Shown: positions 24,626 to 34,227, counted from the first letter of the stretch. The stretch is DNA of 64,000 nt from Ignavibacteriota bacterium (GCA_016707525.1 JADJHP010000011.1:62001-126000); one strand, 5' to 3'. Translations and numbers: made by a program. The notes: generated by a model from the letters alone, not told the origin.

Positions 24626-27600
24626 TCATTTCAAGATCATCATCTTCTTCACGGATGTGAACACACCTTCGGCCGTTTGTGTACCAAGGGGACGCGTTTC
24701 GATCCTGTAGAAGTACACTCCGGATGAGAGCCCTTGCGCATTGAACACGACGTGTTGGGATCCCGCTTGTATCTCACCATTCACGGGGGTCGACACAGTA
24801 CGGCCGAGAATGTCGAAGATGATCAGGCTGACGTGCGATGCCACGGGCAGATCGTACTGTATCACCGTCGAGGGATTGAACGGGTTGGGATAGTTCTGCC
24901 GGAGAGCGTAGGCCGTCGGGACCGGTGGAGGAGGATCATCTTCGATCGCGGTTGTCCCCGCCGGACGCAACGCAAAGAAGCCGATATTGTTGTCCTCGTG
25001 GATCTCGCCCATCGTGTTATCAGGATCAACATACGCATAGATGCGTGACGATGAGGAGAGCCCGGCGGGAACCACCCAATCCATCTCCAACACTGCACGT
25101 TCGCGCGCGCCGATCGGGGTTGACGTCACGAGGTCTGGCGTCGCCCTCCCGATCCCGATGATCGGCGTGCCGCCTGCCCCTGGATCACCCAGATAGCACC
25201 GGACGGTAACGAGCCCGCTGGTCTGCTTGAGACTGAAATTGTGCACACCGAGAGTGATGTGCACGGTGTCGCCCGCATACGGGGCTGCCGGCGACACATG
25301 GATGCTCTTGCTGTAGGAACGGAGATTCTCGGCACCCCCGATGTTCTTCAGCGAATCCAATCGCCAGGGGAGCAGGAGTCCGGGATCGGGCTTCGTGAAA
25401 TAATTCTTGTCCCAGAACGTGCCGAGCACGGTATCGCCGTTCGAGGGGAGATCGATGCCATAGTCCAGCACCAGCGCGCCGTTCTGTCCCCAGTACAGAT
25501 ACGGCGTCACGTAATAATTCGCATCGGAGTAGGCACGGTTGAGATCACCCATCTTGATGTCGACGATGACGTTCCGGGAAACCTTGATCGTATGTGTCGA
25601 GCCCACGGCATCGGAGTAATGCCCCGACACCTTGGCCTCCACGCCCCATTTGCTCACGGACAGCCCGACCTCAGCCCTCACCGAGTGGGTCAACCGCGTC
25701 TCATCGACAGTGGAGTCGCCGAAATTCACCGTGAACCCTGCCGCACTCGCCTGGGCGATCGTCTTGGTCTGGAATGTCGCCAGCAGGTTCTCGCCGGCCC
25801 AGGATGCGATCCTGGAATTCGGCCGGTACGACAGAAGATTCCCGACCTCCCGGTCGGCCATCCAGTCCCGCAGCGTCACATCCATGTACGGCAGCCAGAG
25901 TGTCCGGATGTAGCGCGGCATCTGCACCAGGTACGTCCCGAGCTTTCTGTCCAGCGCGTACACGGGATATTCCCAGAGCTCAAGACTGGATTCCGTGCCC
26001 AGCATCCAATCATCCCGATACGATTTCTGGATACTTGTTGTCGTGATGGTCTTGTTCACCGAATGAGAGCCGTAGTATCCGCTCTCGAATGCCTTCTTCG
26101 CATACCCTTCGATCTTGATACCAAAGAAGCTGAAACCGCCGCTGATCTCGCGCGACGAACCCGACGAATGGGAGATATCGGCCTCGAGGTGTGTCGCCGA
26201 TCCCTGGGTTTCCGTGTACGAGACTTCGAACCGTCTGACCTGAGACGTGTCGTAGGCATTGCAGAGATCGTATGCCTGTCCCCGCAGGTTATCGAAGTGA
26301 GTCGGTGGCCCGCCCATCACGACGATCGGCTGCACGAAGCTCTCCACCGTGACGAGGTTCGGCGTACCGAAGCGGATCGCATCTCCGTCCAGATCGGCGG
26401 CAGTGAGCGCGCTCACCACAGAATGCCTGCCCGCGTCGATCGACGGCCGTTCTGTCATTCCCGTGAAGACGTTCCTTGCATTGACAACCGGCCTGAAGAT
26501 GCGCAGTACCGTAGAGGTGTCCTTCCTGTGTTCGGCAACGATGATCTCGGGCACCCACTCCTGGTTGCTCGTATCCGGATCGATGTCGCCCACCGCCAAG
26601 GCCCGGAGGTTCATGCCGCGGTTCAGCGCCGAGACGTAGACGGTATCACGCCAGTAGAGGACGGGTGGGAACATGCCGGTATCGGGTTTGACAACACCGA
26701 ATCCGAACGGGCCCACAACAAGAAGTTCATCGCCGTCGTTCCGCATGGGGTTGACGTCCATGACAAGGGCATCTGCTTCCCCTCCGGCGCTGAAACTGAA
26801 GATGCTGCCCGATCCGAGGCCGTGCGGATAGTTGAAGAAGGTGGGGGCGGTAAAGACCGTGCCATCAGCCGAGAAATTGATATAGTAGTAATGCTGCTGC
26901 CATGTTGATGTCCTGGGCCGCACCACCGAGATCACCGCTTCATCATGTCCGAGGCGGTGGAAGTCTCCCATCACGAGCTTCATCGGACCCCAGTCCATGT
27001 GGCCAGAGATGACCATGGTAGGCAGTTTCAGCCGATGCGGCTGCCGGGTGAACGATCCCGCCGCCGGGTTGAATTGCGCGGTCTCAATATCAAGTGTATC
27101 GTAGTGTGAGATATCCGTGAAGAACAGGAGCGAGCAGCGCAGGAGATCATCCAGGCCATCGCCGTTGAAGTCGCCGAACCCGACAGTCCAGTTGTTGCCG
27201 CGTACCATCGATTGCGATCCGATCTCCGTGAAGCCATGGTTCACGTCGTAGAGCTTCAGCACGATCGAGGAATCGGTCGCAGCCACCATCGCCAGTTGTT
27301 TCTTCGTCGAGTAGATGGCGCGGATCGCATGGAGGCGTACCGTGGACCGGTACTTGTTCGTGGTTTGCAGGGTCTCTCTGGAAGCCCATTGCCAGCTGTA
27401 TCCGGGTCTACTGCGGACGGGGTGCCAGCATTCAAGGAGGATGGGTGCCTGCCTGCCGCTGTCGGGGATGATGCGGGCGGTGATCACCTCGGCGAGGCCA
27501 TCGCCGTCAAGATCCTCGGACAGGACATCGGCATATTCGCCCACGTTGAACGGTCTGCCGGTTGCTCCATTCCAATCGTCGCGCACGAGATCTCCGGCAC

Positions 27601-27802
27601 CATTGACATCGATCACCTGCAACCAGGGTGTGATAGTACCGGACGGGCCGGGACTACTGGTCATGAGTATGAGTTCGGCGGAGTTCGCCAGGACAGGATG
27701 ACCACCGTAGGCATCCTGGAGGGGGTCGTGGCGGGTCGTATCCTGAGCCAGAGCGATGAGAGAGAAAAGCTGGATGAGGAACAGTCCAAGTGCCGATTTC
27801 AT
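24626..27802 (-). CDS. T9SS-exported protein with FG-GAP-like repeats and CARDB domain
   Basis: The 1058-residue protein has a signal peptide (SALGLFLIQLFSLIALAQ). The N-terminal half has repeated D-x-[ND]-G-D-G-x-D/A-E calcium-binding loops (DLDGDGLAE, DFNGDGLDD), typical of FG-GAP/VCBS beta-propellers. The middle (about 480-830) is Ser/Thr-rich beta structure of no known family. A CARDB-type Ig-like domain follows (VHITLGVHNFSLKQTSG, IHEDNNIG). The end is a T9SS type A sorting tail (NYPNPFNPSTVIQYDLP, GVYFYRIE, KKMMILK), so the protein is sent across the outer membrane. Function is unknown; adhesion or substrate binding are possible. Confidence 0.82.
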   Translation of the reverse strand: MKSALGLFLIQLFSLIALAQDTTRHDPLQDAYGGHPVLANSAELILMTSSPGPSGTITPWLQVIDVNGAGDLVRDDWNGATGRPFNVGEYADVLSEDLDGDGLAEVITARIIPDSGRQAPILLECWHPVRSRPGYSWQWASRETLQTTNKYRSTVRLHAIRAIYSTKKQLAMVAATDSSIVLKLYDVNHGFTEIGSQSMVRGNNWTVGFGDFNGDGLDDLLRCSLLFFTDISHYDTLDIETAQFNPAAGSFTRQPHRLKLPTMVISGHMDWGPMKLVMGDFHRLGHDEAVISVVRPRTSTWQQHYYYINFSADGTVFTAPTFFNYPHGLGSGSIFSFSAGGEADALVMDVNPMRNDGDELLVVGPFGFGVVKPDTGMFPPVLYWRDTVYVSALNRGMNLRALAVGDIDPDTSNQEWVPEIIVAEHRKDTSTVLRIFRPVVNARNVFTGMTERPSIDAGRHSVVSALTAADLDGDAIRFGTPNLVTVESFVQPIVVMGGPPTHFDNLRGQAYDLCNAYDTSQVRRFEVSYTETQGSATHLEADISHSSGSSREISGGFSFFGIKIEGYAKKAFESGYYGSHSVNKTITTTSIQKSYRDDWMLGTESSLELWEYPVYALDRKLGTYLVQMPRYIRTLWLPYMDVTLRDWMADREVGNLLSYRPNSRIASWAGENLLATFQTKTIAQASAAGFTVNFGDSTVDETRLTHSVRAEVGLSVSKWGVEAKVSGHYSDAVGSTHTIKVSRNVIVDIKMGDLNRAYSDANYYVTPYLYWGQNGALVLDYGIDLPSNGDTVLGTFWDKNYFTKPDPGLLLPWRLDSLKNIGGAENLRSYSKSIHVSPAAPYAGDTVHITLGVHNFSLKQTSGLVTVRCYLGDPGAGGTPIIGIGRATPDLVTSTPIGARERAVLEMDWVVPAGLSSSSRIYAYVDPDNTMGEIHEDNNIGFFALRPAGTTAIEDDPPPPVPTAYALRQNYPNPFNPSTVIQYDLPVASHVSLIIFDILGRTVSTPVNGEIQAGSQHVVFNAQGLSSGVYFYRIETRPLGTQTAEGVFTSVKKMMILK

Positions 27803-27969
27803 AGTGCCCCCGGGGATCCATCATGGATCGTGGCGTTATGTGAGAGGTGTGATAGAGAGAGAACGGGATAGAATGGCAACGCGCGCATCCCGTGCACCAT
27901 CGCGGGCCACGAGAAGCTGCGAAAGATCGGATCGCAGATAATATAACCACATTGCGGACAAATGTCTTT

Positions 27970-28130
27970 CATCAAGGAGGAGCAACCTCTTCGTCTCCGT
28001 GTATCCCCTCACTCTCATATGATAGAAGTAGACCCCGCTGTAGGGAAGATCGGTTTCTACCCATTGGGCGGGTGATCGCAGGGGAGGAGTATCAGAAGCG
28101 CCGGTGCGAATGCGCAGACATTGAGACGGG
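27970..28130 (-). pseudogene. Orphan T9SS sorting-tail remnant
   Basis: A minus-strand frame reads WVETDLPYSGVYFYHMRVRG and then TETKRLLLLDE, the usual last 35 residues of a T9SS cargo protein (compare GVYFYRIE...KKMMILK in the next gene). There is no NPFNP part, no stop at the expected place and no upstream domain. It looks like the 3' scar of a deleted cargo gene. Confidence 0.5.
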
Positions 28131-28421
28131 TTGTCGCGATCTTGCCACCGCCGGGTGGTCTTGACGGATAACCAGGGCCCGGGTTATCGGTGCCCTCAGA
28201 GTGGCATCTGACACCAGAAGCACAAAAGCCTTCCCATCCATGCGGACAGAAAGGCCTTCTCTTCGATCAACTCCCGTCTTCCCCGGGGACTTGAAACAGA
28301 ATAGCGAAACGAGGTGCGATGGTCAAGGCGTTCCAGTACCCTCCAATTGACTTTCCCCCTCATCCCGCCTACATTGACCAAAACCTCTTCCCGGGCCACC
28401 ATCACCACGAACGGACCTCTT
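28131..28421. other. Intergenic stretch before six-hairpin glycosidase
   Basis: It holds two hairpins, GATAACC ... GGTTATC (28157-28178) and an AAGCCTT/AAGGCCTT pair near 28228-28257, but no gene. The glycosidase frame is open from 28314, although the signal peptide indicates a start at 28422. Confidence 0.4.
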
Positions 28422-30959
28422 GTGCGACCGACCCTCATTATTATAGTGCTTGCAGCATGCATCTCCTTCACATCCGGCGCGTCTCTCCGCGTCCACCATG
28501 ATCCCCCCGCAAAGTCCGTCACGCTCACGACGGCCAGCGGCCTCTCCATGTGCGTACACTACGCCACGGGATGCACGATCGATGGGGTCAGCATCCGCGG
28601 CCAGAACGTGCTCGGAGCTACAGGTCGTGTAACAACAGCCATGGGCATCCAGAGAGCAGCACAGGGAGGACCTCTCGCTTCCACACCCGCCGATGCCCCA
28701 CCGCCAACAGTCCTCTGCACCGATAGCTCGGCCACCTTCAGCGGCATCAGTCGCGGCAACGGCACCAATGAACGCTGGCTCTTCACCGTCCGCCACAATA
28801 CGATCGTCTGGCGGATCGAACAGAGCCATCCCTCTCCCTTGACCGCGGCATGGAACGCACTCCCCTCGTGGGAGTTCTCCTCCCCCGACACCTGGAAGGC
28901 CGCCTTCCTCGGCACAGGCGGCGTGGCGTGGTTCCATCTCATCGATTCCGCGAACGGCACGCTCGCCGCGCACACGGGCAAGGCAACGTTCTGGAACGAG
29001 GAAACGAAGACCGCCTTGCGCATCGATGCCCGCGGACTCCATGATACGCACATCGGCTCATCCTTCACCCGCATGCCGGAAGGCGGGATCCGCTTCCGCA
29101 TCTCCGCCGCCGACCGCCCCCTCACGCTCCGCTACGACGAAGGGATGCACCGGCGCCGGTACCTCACCTCGCGCGACGATGTGTGGCAGGACGTTCAGTC
29201 CGGTCCGCGCGGACTCGCCGTGGAGCTCACGATCTCCGCCCCCGACCCGGCGGAGATGTTCCCCGCGGAGTCCATGCCCCCGTTCGATGCCGCATCCGTC
29301 CGCGCCCTCGGCCGCACCGTTGCCCGCCTGGGCGTGATCGATGCGAAGACCTTCGGCAGCAACAGCTGGCGCACTCCCTACGGTCCGGTGTGTCTCCACG
29401 AAGGACACATCGCACAGATGGCGTCGTTGATCCAGGACGAGGATTATGTGAACGGATACAAGTCGACGCTGGACCATTACCGCGACCGCGCCGTGCGACC
29501 CGACGGGCGCGTCATCTCGCGCTGGGCGTACACCTGCGAGGACGCGATGCCGGGCACCTGCGACTCGCTCGGCTTCTATGAGGCGCAGTGGGGGTACCTC
29601 ATGGATTCCAACCCGGACCTCGTCACCAATGTTGCCGAACTCTTCGACCTCTGCGCGGACAGCCTCTGGCTCGCAGGGCAGAAGTCCGTGTGCGAACGCG
29701 CGCTCGAGTTCATGCTCGCGCGCGACAGCGACGCGGACGGATTGGTGGAGATGATGACCGACGACCACACGGCGCAGCGCGGGAGCGACTGGATCGACAT
29801 CATCTGGGCCTCGCACGAGAACGCGTTCGTGAACGCGAAGATGTACTACGCACTCACGCTGTGGGCGGACTGCGAAGAGTACCTCGGCGACCATGCCCGG
29901 GCCATGCGCTACCGCAACGCAGCGGCAAAGCTCAAGGCAAGCTTCAACAAGACCACCATCGACGGCGGGTTCTGGGACGAAGGCAACCGCTGGTACGTGC
30001 ACTGGCGCGACCGCGACGGCTCGGTGCACGGCAACAACCTCGTGACGTATCTCAACTTCATGGCGATCGCCTACGGCATCTGCGACGACCAGGTGCGCAG
30101 TCGGGTGATCCTCGGCCGCATCGAGTCGGAGATGGAACAGGAGGGGCTCTTCTTCTGGCCGATCTGCATGTTCTCGTATGAGGAAGGTGAAGGGCTCCAC
30201 TGGCAGTTCCCGTTCCCGGTGTACGAGAACGGCGACATCTTCCTCACGCTCGGGGAAGTGGGCGTGCGCGCGTATGCCGGCGTCGATCCGACCATCCCAT
30301 TGAAGTACATCGGCAACCTGCTGGAGCGCTATCGCAAGGATGGACTCGCGTTCCAGCGCTACCTGCGGAAGGATCAGAAAGGTGCGGGCGATGATATCCT
30401 CGCCGGCAACGCGATGGCGGTGGTGGGGCTGTACCGGAACATCTATGGCCTCCAGCCCAAACATGACCGGCTCATCGTTGCGCCGGTGGCAGCGCGCGAG
30501 ATCCGGGGGACGCGCCTTGCCTACGAACTGCGAGGCAAGACCTACCACGTGGCCATCGACAGTGGAAGAACCCGCGTGAGCGTGGGGAGTGTCACGGTGT
30601 CAGCACCGCATGCGTTCGCGGTACAGCCCGTCCGCGGTGGTATGGCCTGGTATAGTTCCCCATCAGGACCAGAAGCACTCGTCATCACGAAAGAAGGGTT
30701 CGCAGGAACACGTGCGCTGAACGTCCGCATCGACAGTTGGGACGACCAGGCAGGCGGGGTCAAGCGGTGGAATCAGACAGGCGGACAGGCGATTCGCTAC
30801 AAGGTCGGGTCGTTGACGCCGGGCACGGCCTACGCGGTGACCGTGAACAACATGCGGCATCGGGGACTCACGGCTGATGGCATGGGAAAGATCACCTTCG
30901 CCGTGCCGGGGAGCACTTCGATGCGAACTGAGATCGTTGTCCGTCCCGCGGGGAAGTAG
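28422..30959 (+). CDS. Secreted six-hairpin ((alpha/alpha)6 barrel) glycosidase, family uncertain
   Basis: The frame is open from 28314, but a GTG at 28422 gives a typical signal peptide (RPTLIIIVLAACISFTSGAS) and about 845 residues. The N-terminal 270 residues are a beta-sandwich. The barrel follows, with DSDADGLVEMMTDDH, GSDWIDIIWASHENAFVNAK, GGFWDEG and WQFPFPVYENGD, where Asp/Glu residues sit as in amylo-glucosidase, trehalase and GH78-like enzymes. The C-terminal 150 residues are beta-rich, with an Arg/Gly-rich end. A role in plant polysaccharide breakdown fits the region; the substrate cannot be named. Confidence 0.72.
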   Translation: MRPTLIIIVLAACISFTSGASLRVHHDPPAKSVTLTTASGLSMCVHYATGCTIDGVSIRGQNVLGATGRVTTAMGIQRAAQGGPLASTPADAPPPTVLCTDSSATFSGISRGNGTNERWLFTVRHNTIVWRIEQSHPSPLTAAWNALPSWEFSSPDTWKAAFLGTGGVAWFHLIDSANGTLAAHTGKATFWNEETKTALRIDARGLHDTHIGSSFTRMPEGGIRFRISAADRPLTLRYDEGMHRRRYLTSRDDVWQDVQSGPRGLAVELTISAPDPAEMFPAESMPPFDAASVRALGRTVARLGVIDAKTFGSNSWRTPYGPVCLHEGHIAQMASLIQDEDYVNGYKSTLDHYRDRAVRPDGRVISRWAYTCEDAMPGTCDSLGFYEAQWGYLMDSNPDLVTNVAELFDLCADSLWLAGQKSVCERALEFMLARDSDADGLVEMMTDDHTAQRGSDWIDIIWASHENAFVNAKMYYALTLWADCEEYLGDHARAMRYRNAAAKLKASFNKTTIDGGFWDEGNRWYVHWRDRDGSVHGNNLVTYLNFMAIAYGICDDQVRSRVILGRIESEMEQEGLFFWPICMFSYEEGEGLHWQFPFPVYENGDIFLTLGEVGVRAYAGVDPTIPLKYIGNLLERYRKDGLAFQRYLRKDQKGAGDDILAGNAMAVVGLYRNIYGLQPKHDRLIVAPVAAREIRGTRLAYELRGKTYHVAIDSGRTRVSVGSVTVSAPHAFAVQPVRGGMAWYSSPSGPEALVITKEGFAGTRALNVRIDSWDDQAGGVKRWNQTGGQAIRYKVGSLTPGTAYAVTVNNMRHRGLTADGMGKITFAVPGSTSMRTEIVVRPAGK

Positions 30960-31030
30960 GGGCACGTGGCCCGGGGGCAAGGATTGACATCGGGGGACAG
31001 CAGTGATATTGATTCGCCGGGGCTCGGGCG

Positions 31031-31086
31031 TGACACCGATGCGATACGCCGGGATCTTTGTAGGGGCGGTGCATGCACCGCCCCTA
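31031..31086. repeat. Extended GTGCATGCAC palindromic repeat, copy with left flank
   Basis: The palindrome at 31060-31086 is preceded by a 29-base flank (TGACACCGATGCGATACGCC, then GGGATCTTT). The whole block recurs at 32247-32302. It lies between the glycosidase stop and the convergent outer-membrane gene. Confidence 0.85.
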
Positions 31087-31220
31087 TTCCCCGTACCTCT
31101 CTGCACCCTTCTGATTGCCCCTGTACCACACGATCATCGCGGGAGTGTACAGAATGTACCTCGATCCGCCGGCGATCCCCGGCCTGCTGCTGGACGCACG
31201 GAACGATTCATACACCGCTG

Positions 31221-32057
31221 TCACAGGCGCACATCCACGCCCACGAGTATCGTCAGACTCCTTGTGAGTCCGTCCACGTTGACCTCCCTGCTTCGCAACG
31301 GGAGTGCGGCTGCGATGCGGAGTGCGAAGGCTCCCGCGAGCGGGATCTCCGCCGACGGGACCACGTTCACCTGGAATTGATCGCTGCCGGGAACGTCCAC
31401 AAAGGTCCCTGCTACGGCGCCGGCAACACTGGAACTCTGCAGGCGCTTGATGGCGAGCAGATCCAGCCCGGCCTGCACCCCGCTGAGATCGGTGGCGTAT
31501 CCCGCACGCAGCATGAGATCATCGCCCCGGCGCAGACGGGTGATGGCATTGGCGCTTCTGCCGCGCGACACCTGATAGCCGGCGGCCGCGTGCCAGTTGC
31601 CCGATGTGAATGTCAGTCCGAACAGCACGTCGTTCGTTCCGAGTCCCGGTTGATATGCCTGGGAAAGCCCTCCACCGTCACTCTCTCCGGTGGCAAGCCG
31701 TGCGCCGGCCTGCGCACTCAACGTGCCGGGTCCGATCATTGCCAGGGGTTGATGCCAGAGAACCGTCAGATCGCCCGGCCCGCTGAGGTCTCCCGCCGGG
31801 CCGGAGCTGCGGGACCATGGCATGGTGATCAGAAGCCGGGAGGAGCCGAACAGCGCGACATCTGCTTCCACCTCGACCGCATGGAAGGTGAGACCGTCAG
31901 CCTTGCCGCTCTTGCCTAAGGCGTAGCGAACGCCAATGCGATGGCCCGGCCCTTCTTCCATCGCCCCGATCGAACACGCCCCGGCATCGGAACATTGCGC
32001 CGACAAACCTGACGTGATGAATGTGAGCAGCGCCGCGAGTGCGATGGTTCTGGTCAT
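31221..32057 (-). CDS. Outer-membrane beta-barrel-like secreted protein
   Basis: The ATG at 32057 (AAGGGA directly upstream) gives a signal peptide (TRTIALAALLTFITSGLSAQ) and a 278-residue protein. The mature part alternates short amphipathic strands (HRIGVRYALG, VEVEADVALFG, LSAQAGARLATGE, WHAAAGYQVSRG, LMLRAGYATDL, LTILVGVDVRL) and has two Cys near the N-terminus (CSDAGAC). This suits a transporter-like or structural outer-membrane barrel. No family is recognised by name. Confidence 0.6.
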   Translation of the reverse strand: MTRTIALAALLTFITSGLSAQCSDAGACSIGAMEEGPGHRIGVRYALGKSGKADGLTFHAVEVEADVALFGSSRLLITMPWSRSSGPAGDLSGPGDLTVLWHQPLAMIGPGTLSAQAGARLATGESDGGGLSQAYQPGLGTNDVLFGLTFTSGNWHAAAGYQVSRGRSANAITRLRRGDDLMLRAGYATDLSGVQAGLDLLAIKRLQSSSVAGAVAGTFVDVPGSDQFQVNVVPSAEIPLAGAFALRIAAALPLRSREVNVDGLTRSLTILVGVDVRL

Positions 32058-32181
32058 TCCCTTGATCTCCGGATGTAGGTTCTGTATCACCGCGTGAGGA
32101 AGGCGGTGTTCGGTAATCAATGAACAGTATGCAGCGCGCTGGCGTTCCCTATGCCACCTCCCCTGCACGGTTCATCACGGC

Positions 32182-32205
32182 AGGGCGGTGCATGCACCGC
32201 CCCTA
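32182..32205. repeat. GTGCATGCAC palindromic repeat
   Basis: AGGGCGGTGCATGCACCGCC then CCTA. It is followed at 32206-32228 by a near copy of the last codons of the PH-domain gene (ATTGATCGTTGCCTG versus AGTGATCGTTGCCTG), as if the gene end and the palindrome were duplicated together. Confidence 0.8.
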
Positions 32206-32246
32206 CACCACATTGATCGTTGCCTGCGGCATTCGGGGGGCGGGAT

Positions 32247-32302
32247 TGACACCGATGCGATACGCCGGGATCTTTGTAGGGGCGGTGCATGCACCGCCCT
32301 TA
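32247..32302. repeat. Extended GTGCATGCAC repeat overlapping the PH-domain gene stop
   Basis: Copy of 31031-31086, including the 29-base left flank. The palindrome (32276-32302) contains the stop codon of the PH-domain gene at 32300-32302, so the element forms the end of a gene. Confidence 0.85.
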
Positions 32303-32707
32303 GGCCACAGTGATCGTTGCCTGGGGGCAGCGCGCGGCAAGTTCGTTGATGAATTCCTGCCGGAGGCGCGGAGAGATGAGGGATTCCGCACCGAACCGTC
32401 CATGGATGATGCTGATCCGGTCCAGGGACAGCGCCGCACCCGACATGATACTGCGCGATGCGGAGACCTTCGTGATCGATGCGAGAGGGATGGATTCGCG
32501 GAACGGCCCGCACCGGGTCTCGAGCGTCGTGTCGGTGATCATGTAGTACGTGCCGAACCAGATCCACGCCACAAAGCCGATCGTCGGGATCAGCACGAAC
32601 AGGATCCCGTGCGCGCGCGTGGAAAAGAGCACAAGCGGAATGAGCAGGGGTGCCCACACGAGCACGGCCAGTACCACACTGTATTTCGATCTGTATCGCG
32701 TCTTCAT
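32300..32707 (-). CDS. Membrane protein with YyaB-like bacterial PH domain
   Basis: The 135-residue protein has two N-terminal TM helices (VVLAVLVWAPLLIPLVLF; GILFVLIPTIGFVAWIWF). The C-terminal domain resembles the YyaB/SunI-type bPH fold: YYMITDTTLETRCGPF, IPLASITKVSASRS, SLDRISI. Such proteins occur in bacteriocin immunity and in uncharacterised membrane proteins. Its ATG overlaps the EcsC stop (ATGA), so the two are an operon. The stop lies inside a palindromic repeat. Confidence 0.75.
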   Translation of the reverse strand: MKTRYRSKYSVVLAVLVWAPLLIPLVLFSTRAHGILFVLIPTIGFVAWIWFGTYYMITDTTLETRCGPFRESIPLASITKVSASRSIMSGAALSLDRISIIHGRFGAESLISPRLRQEFINELAARCPQATITVA

Positions 32708-33522
32708 CGTGCAGTGCCTGCCGATCCATCCTCTGTCATGCTGAGATACTCTTTCCGCACTTCTTCTTCTCCGTAGATGCGCTCAAGCCGCCGCACCGTG
32801 AAGTGCCCGAGCGCCATGCTCTGAAAATGATCGATGAAGACGTAGTTGATCAGGGCACCGCCTGCAGCCCCGATCACCGGTACGGCCTGGGTGGCGATCT
32901 TCTCGGATACCTGGATGCCGAATCGTTCCGCCACATACATGATCAGCCGCACGACCGGCGGCGCTGATTCCTTCGCAAGACCGCGCTGACCGATGTACCG
33001 TGCAGCATCCACCATCACCTTGCCGAATGCCGAACGGGCGGCATAGTAACCGGCTTCCGATGCATCGTTGCGCCCGGGACGTCCGCCGAGGGCGAAGACT
33101 TCCAAACATGCCAGCCGCGCATGAATGTCCGAAAGATCCTCTCCCTGGCTCCGCGCAATGGCGGCGATGGAGCGGAGCATGATGGTGGTGGAGACAGGCA
33201 GTTCGATCGCAAGCGCGGGAAGCCCGAACGCACCACCGCCTGCGCCGGTGGCAACCACGAGCGCCTTGTGCAACCGGTTCCCCGCCCGGCCTCCCAGTGT
33301 GTTCTTCAGCGATCCTGCGGCAACGTGCAGCGCGGTGGCAATGGCACTGTGAGCGGCACGCGAGACCGGCACGGACCATGTGTCGGGCAGCATCCCGAGC
33401 GCCTTCTCAACAGGCACGCCGAGAGCGTTGGTGATCTTCGCAGCGATCCCGGGGTTCTCCAATGCGTGCTTCGCCTCCCGGAGCGCCTCCAGGTCCTTCG
33501 CCGTCATGGCCGTCTGCCTCAT
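32704..33522 (-). CDS. EcsC family protein
   Basis: The 272-residue protein fits the EcsC family: an N-terminal helix (LREAKHALENPGIAAKITNALG), a Gly/Ala-rich hydrophobic region (ALVVATGAGGGAFGLPALAIELPVSTT, shown in part) and a late VPVIGAAGGALINYVFIDHFQ segment. EcsC relatives are membrane-associated proteins of unclear role, sometimes linked to secretion or prophage. The start at 33522 is chosen because upstream codons are Cys/Arg/Asn-rich and unconserved. Coupled to the PH-domain gene downstream. Confidence 0.78.
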   Translation of the reverse strand: MRQTAMTAKDLEALREAKHALENPGIAAKITNALGVPVEKALGMLPDTWSVPVSRAAHSAIATALHVAAGSLKNTLGGRAGNRLHKALVVATGAGGGAFGLPALAIELPVSTTIMLRSIAAIARSQGEDLSDIHARLACLEVFALGGRPGRNDASEAGYYAARSAFGKVMVDAARYIGQRGLAKESAPPVVRLIMYVAERFGIQVSEKIATQAVPVIGAAGGALINYVFIDHFQSMALGHFTVRRLERIYGEEEVRKEYLSMTEDGSAGTAR

Positions 33523-33657
33523 GCTTCCATCCTTGCCTGCATTCGTATGCTTATCGGAAGCATAGTTCCTTCGTCCCGCCACGCACATCGCGGCGGGATA
33601 CTCATTCCCACAGCACTGGCACCTGCACTTCGTTCGGCACTCTTGCCTGGTGTAGCA

Positions 33658-34227
33658 CTACGTGAGCCTCTTTGCCTGCGCGCTCGCGGCAATGAGCTTC
33701 TTCAGCCGCACCTGTCTCGTCTCATCTTTTTTCGCGCTTACCACCCAGTGCGCCACGGCGCGCTGGTACGACGGCGCCGCCGACGTGAAGAATTCCCATG
33801 CCTTCCTGTTCTTCCTGAAGATCTTCACACAGTCTTCCGGCAGTTCCTTCGGGCGGTTCTCATATCCATAGATGCCCGACTTCTCTTCCTTCCGCTTCGC
33901 GTATGCCGCGATGCCCGCCGGCGCCATCAGTCCCTGCTTCGTCAGTTCAGCGATCTTCCTGATGTTGATCGCGCTCCAGTTGCTCGTCGGCTTGCGCGGC
34001 GTGAAGCGGATCGTGTAGCTCTCTTCGTCGCGCGACCTCCGGATGCCGTCGATCCATCCGAAGCAGAGCGCCTGGTCCACGGACTCGGACCAGGTCATGC
34101 TGGGCTTCCCGCTGTCCACTTTGTAGAAGCCGACGATCAGTTCGGTCTCTTTCGTGTGGTTCTTCTCGAGCCACGAACGGAAAGCGTACTGGTCCTTGAA
34201 GAACGAAGGTTTCACACCCACAGGCAT
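33658..34227 (-). CDS. YdeI/OmpD-associated family protein
   Basis: The start at 34227 has GAAGGA just upstream; the frame is open further, but that part overlaps the next gene. The 189-residue protein shows FRSWLEKNHTKETELIVGFYK, ITWSESVDQALCFGWIDG (seen as MTWSESVDQALCFGWIDG), RFTPRKPTSNWSAIN and a C-terminal RAVAHWVVSAKKDETRQ, the hallmarks of YdeI-like proteins (bacteriocin protection in Salmonella). The biochemical role is unknown. Confidence 0.85.
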   Translation of the reverse strand: MPVGVKPSFFKDQYAFRSWLEKNHTKETELIVGFYKVDSGKPSMTWSESVDQALCFGWIDGIRRSRDEESYTIRFTPRKPTSNWSAINIRKIAELTKQGLMAPAGIAAYAKRKEEKSGIYGYENRPKELPEDCVKIFRKNRKAWEFFTSAAPSYQRAVAHWVVSAKKDETRQVRLKKLIAASAQAKRLT

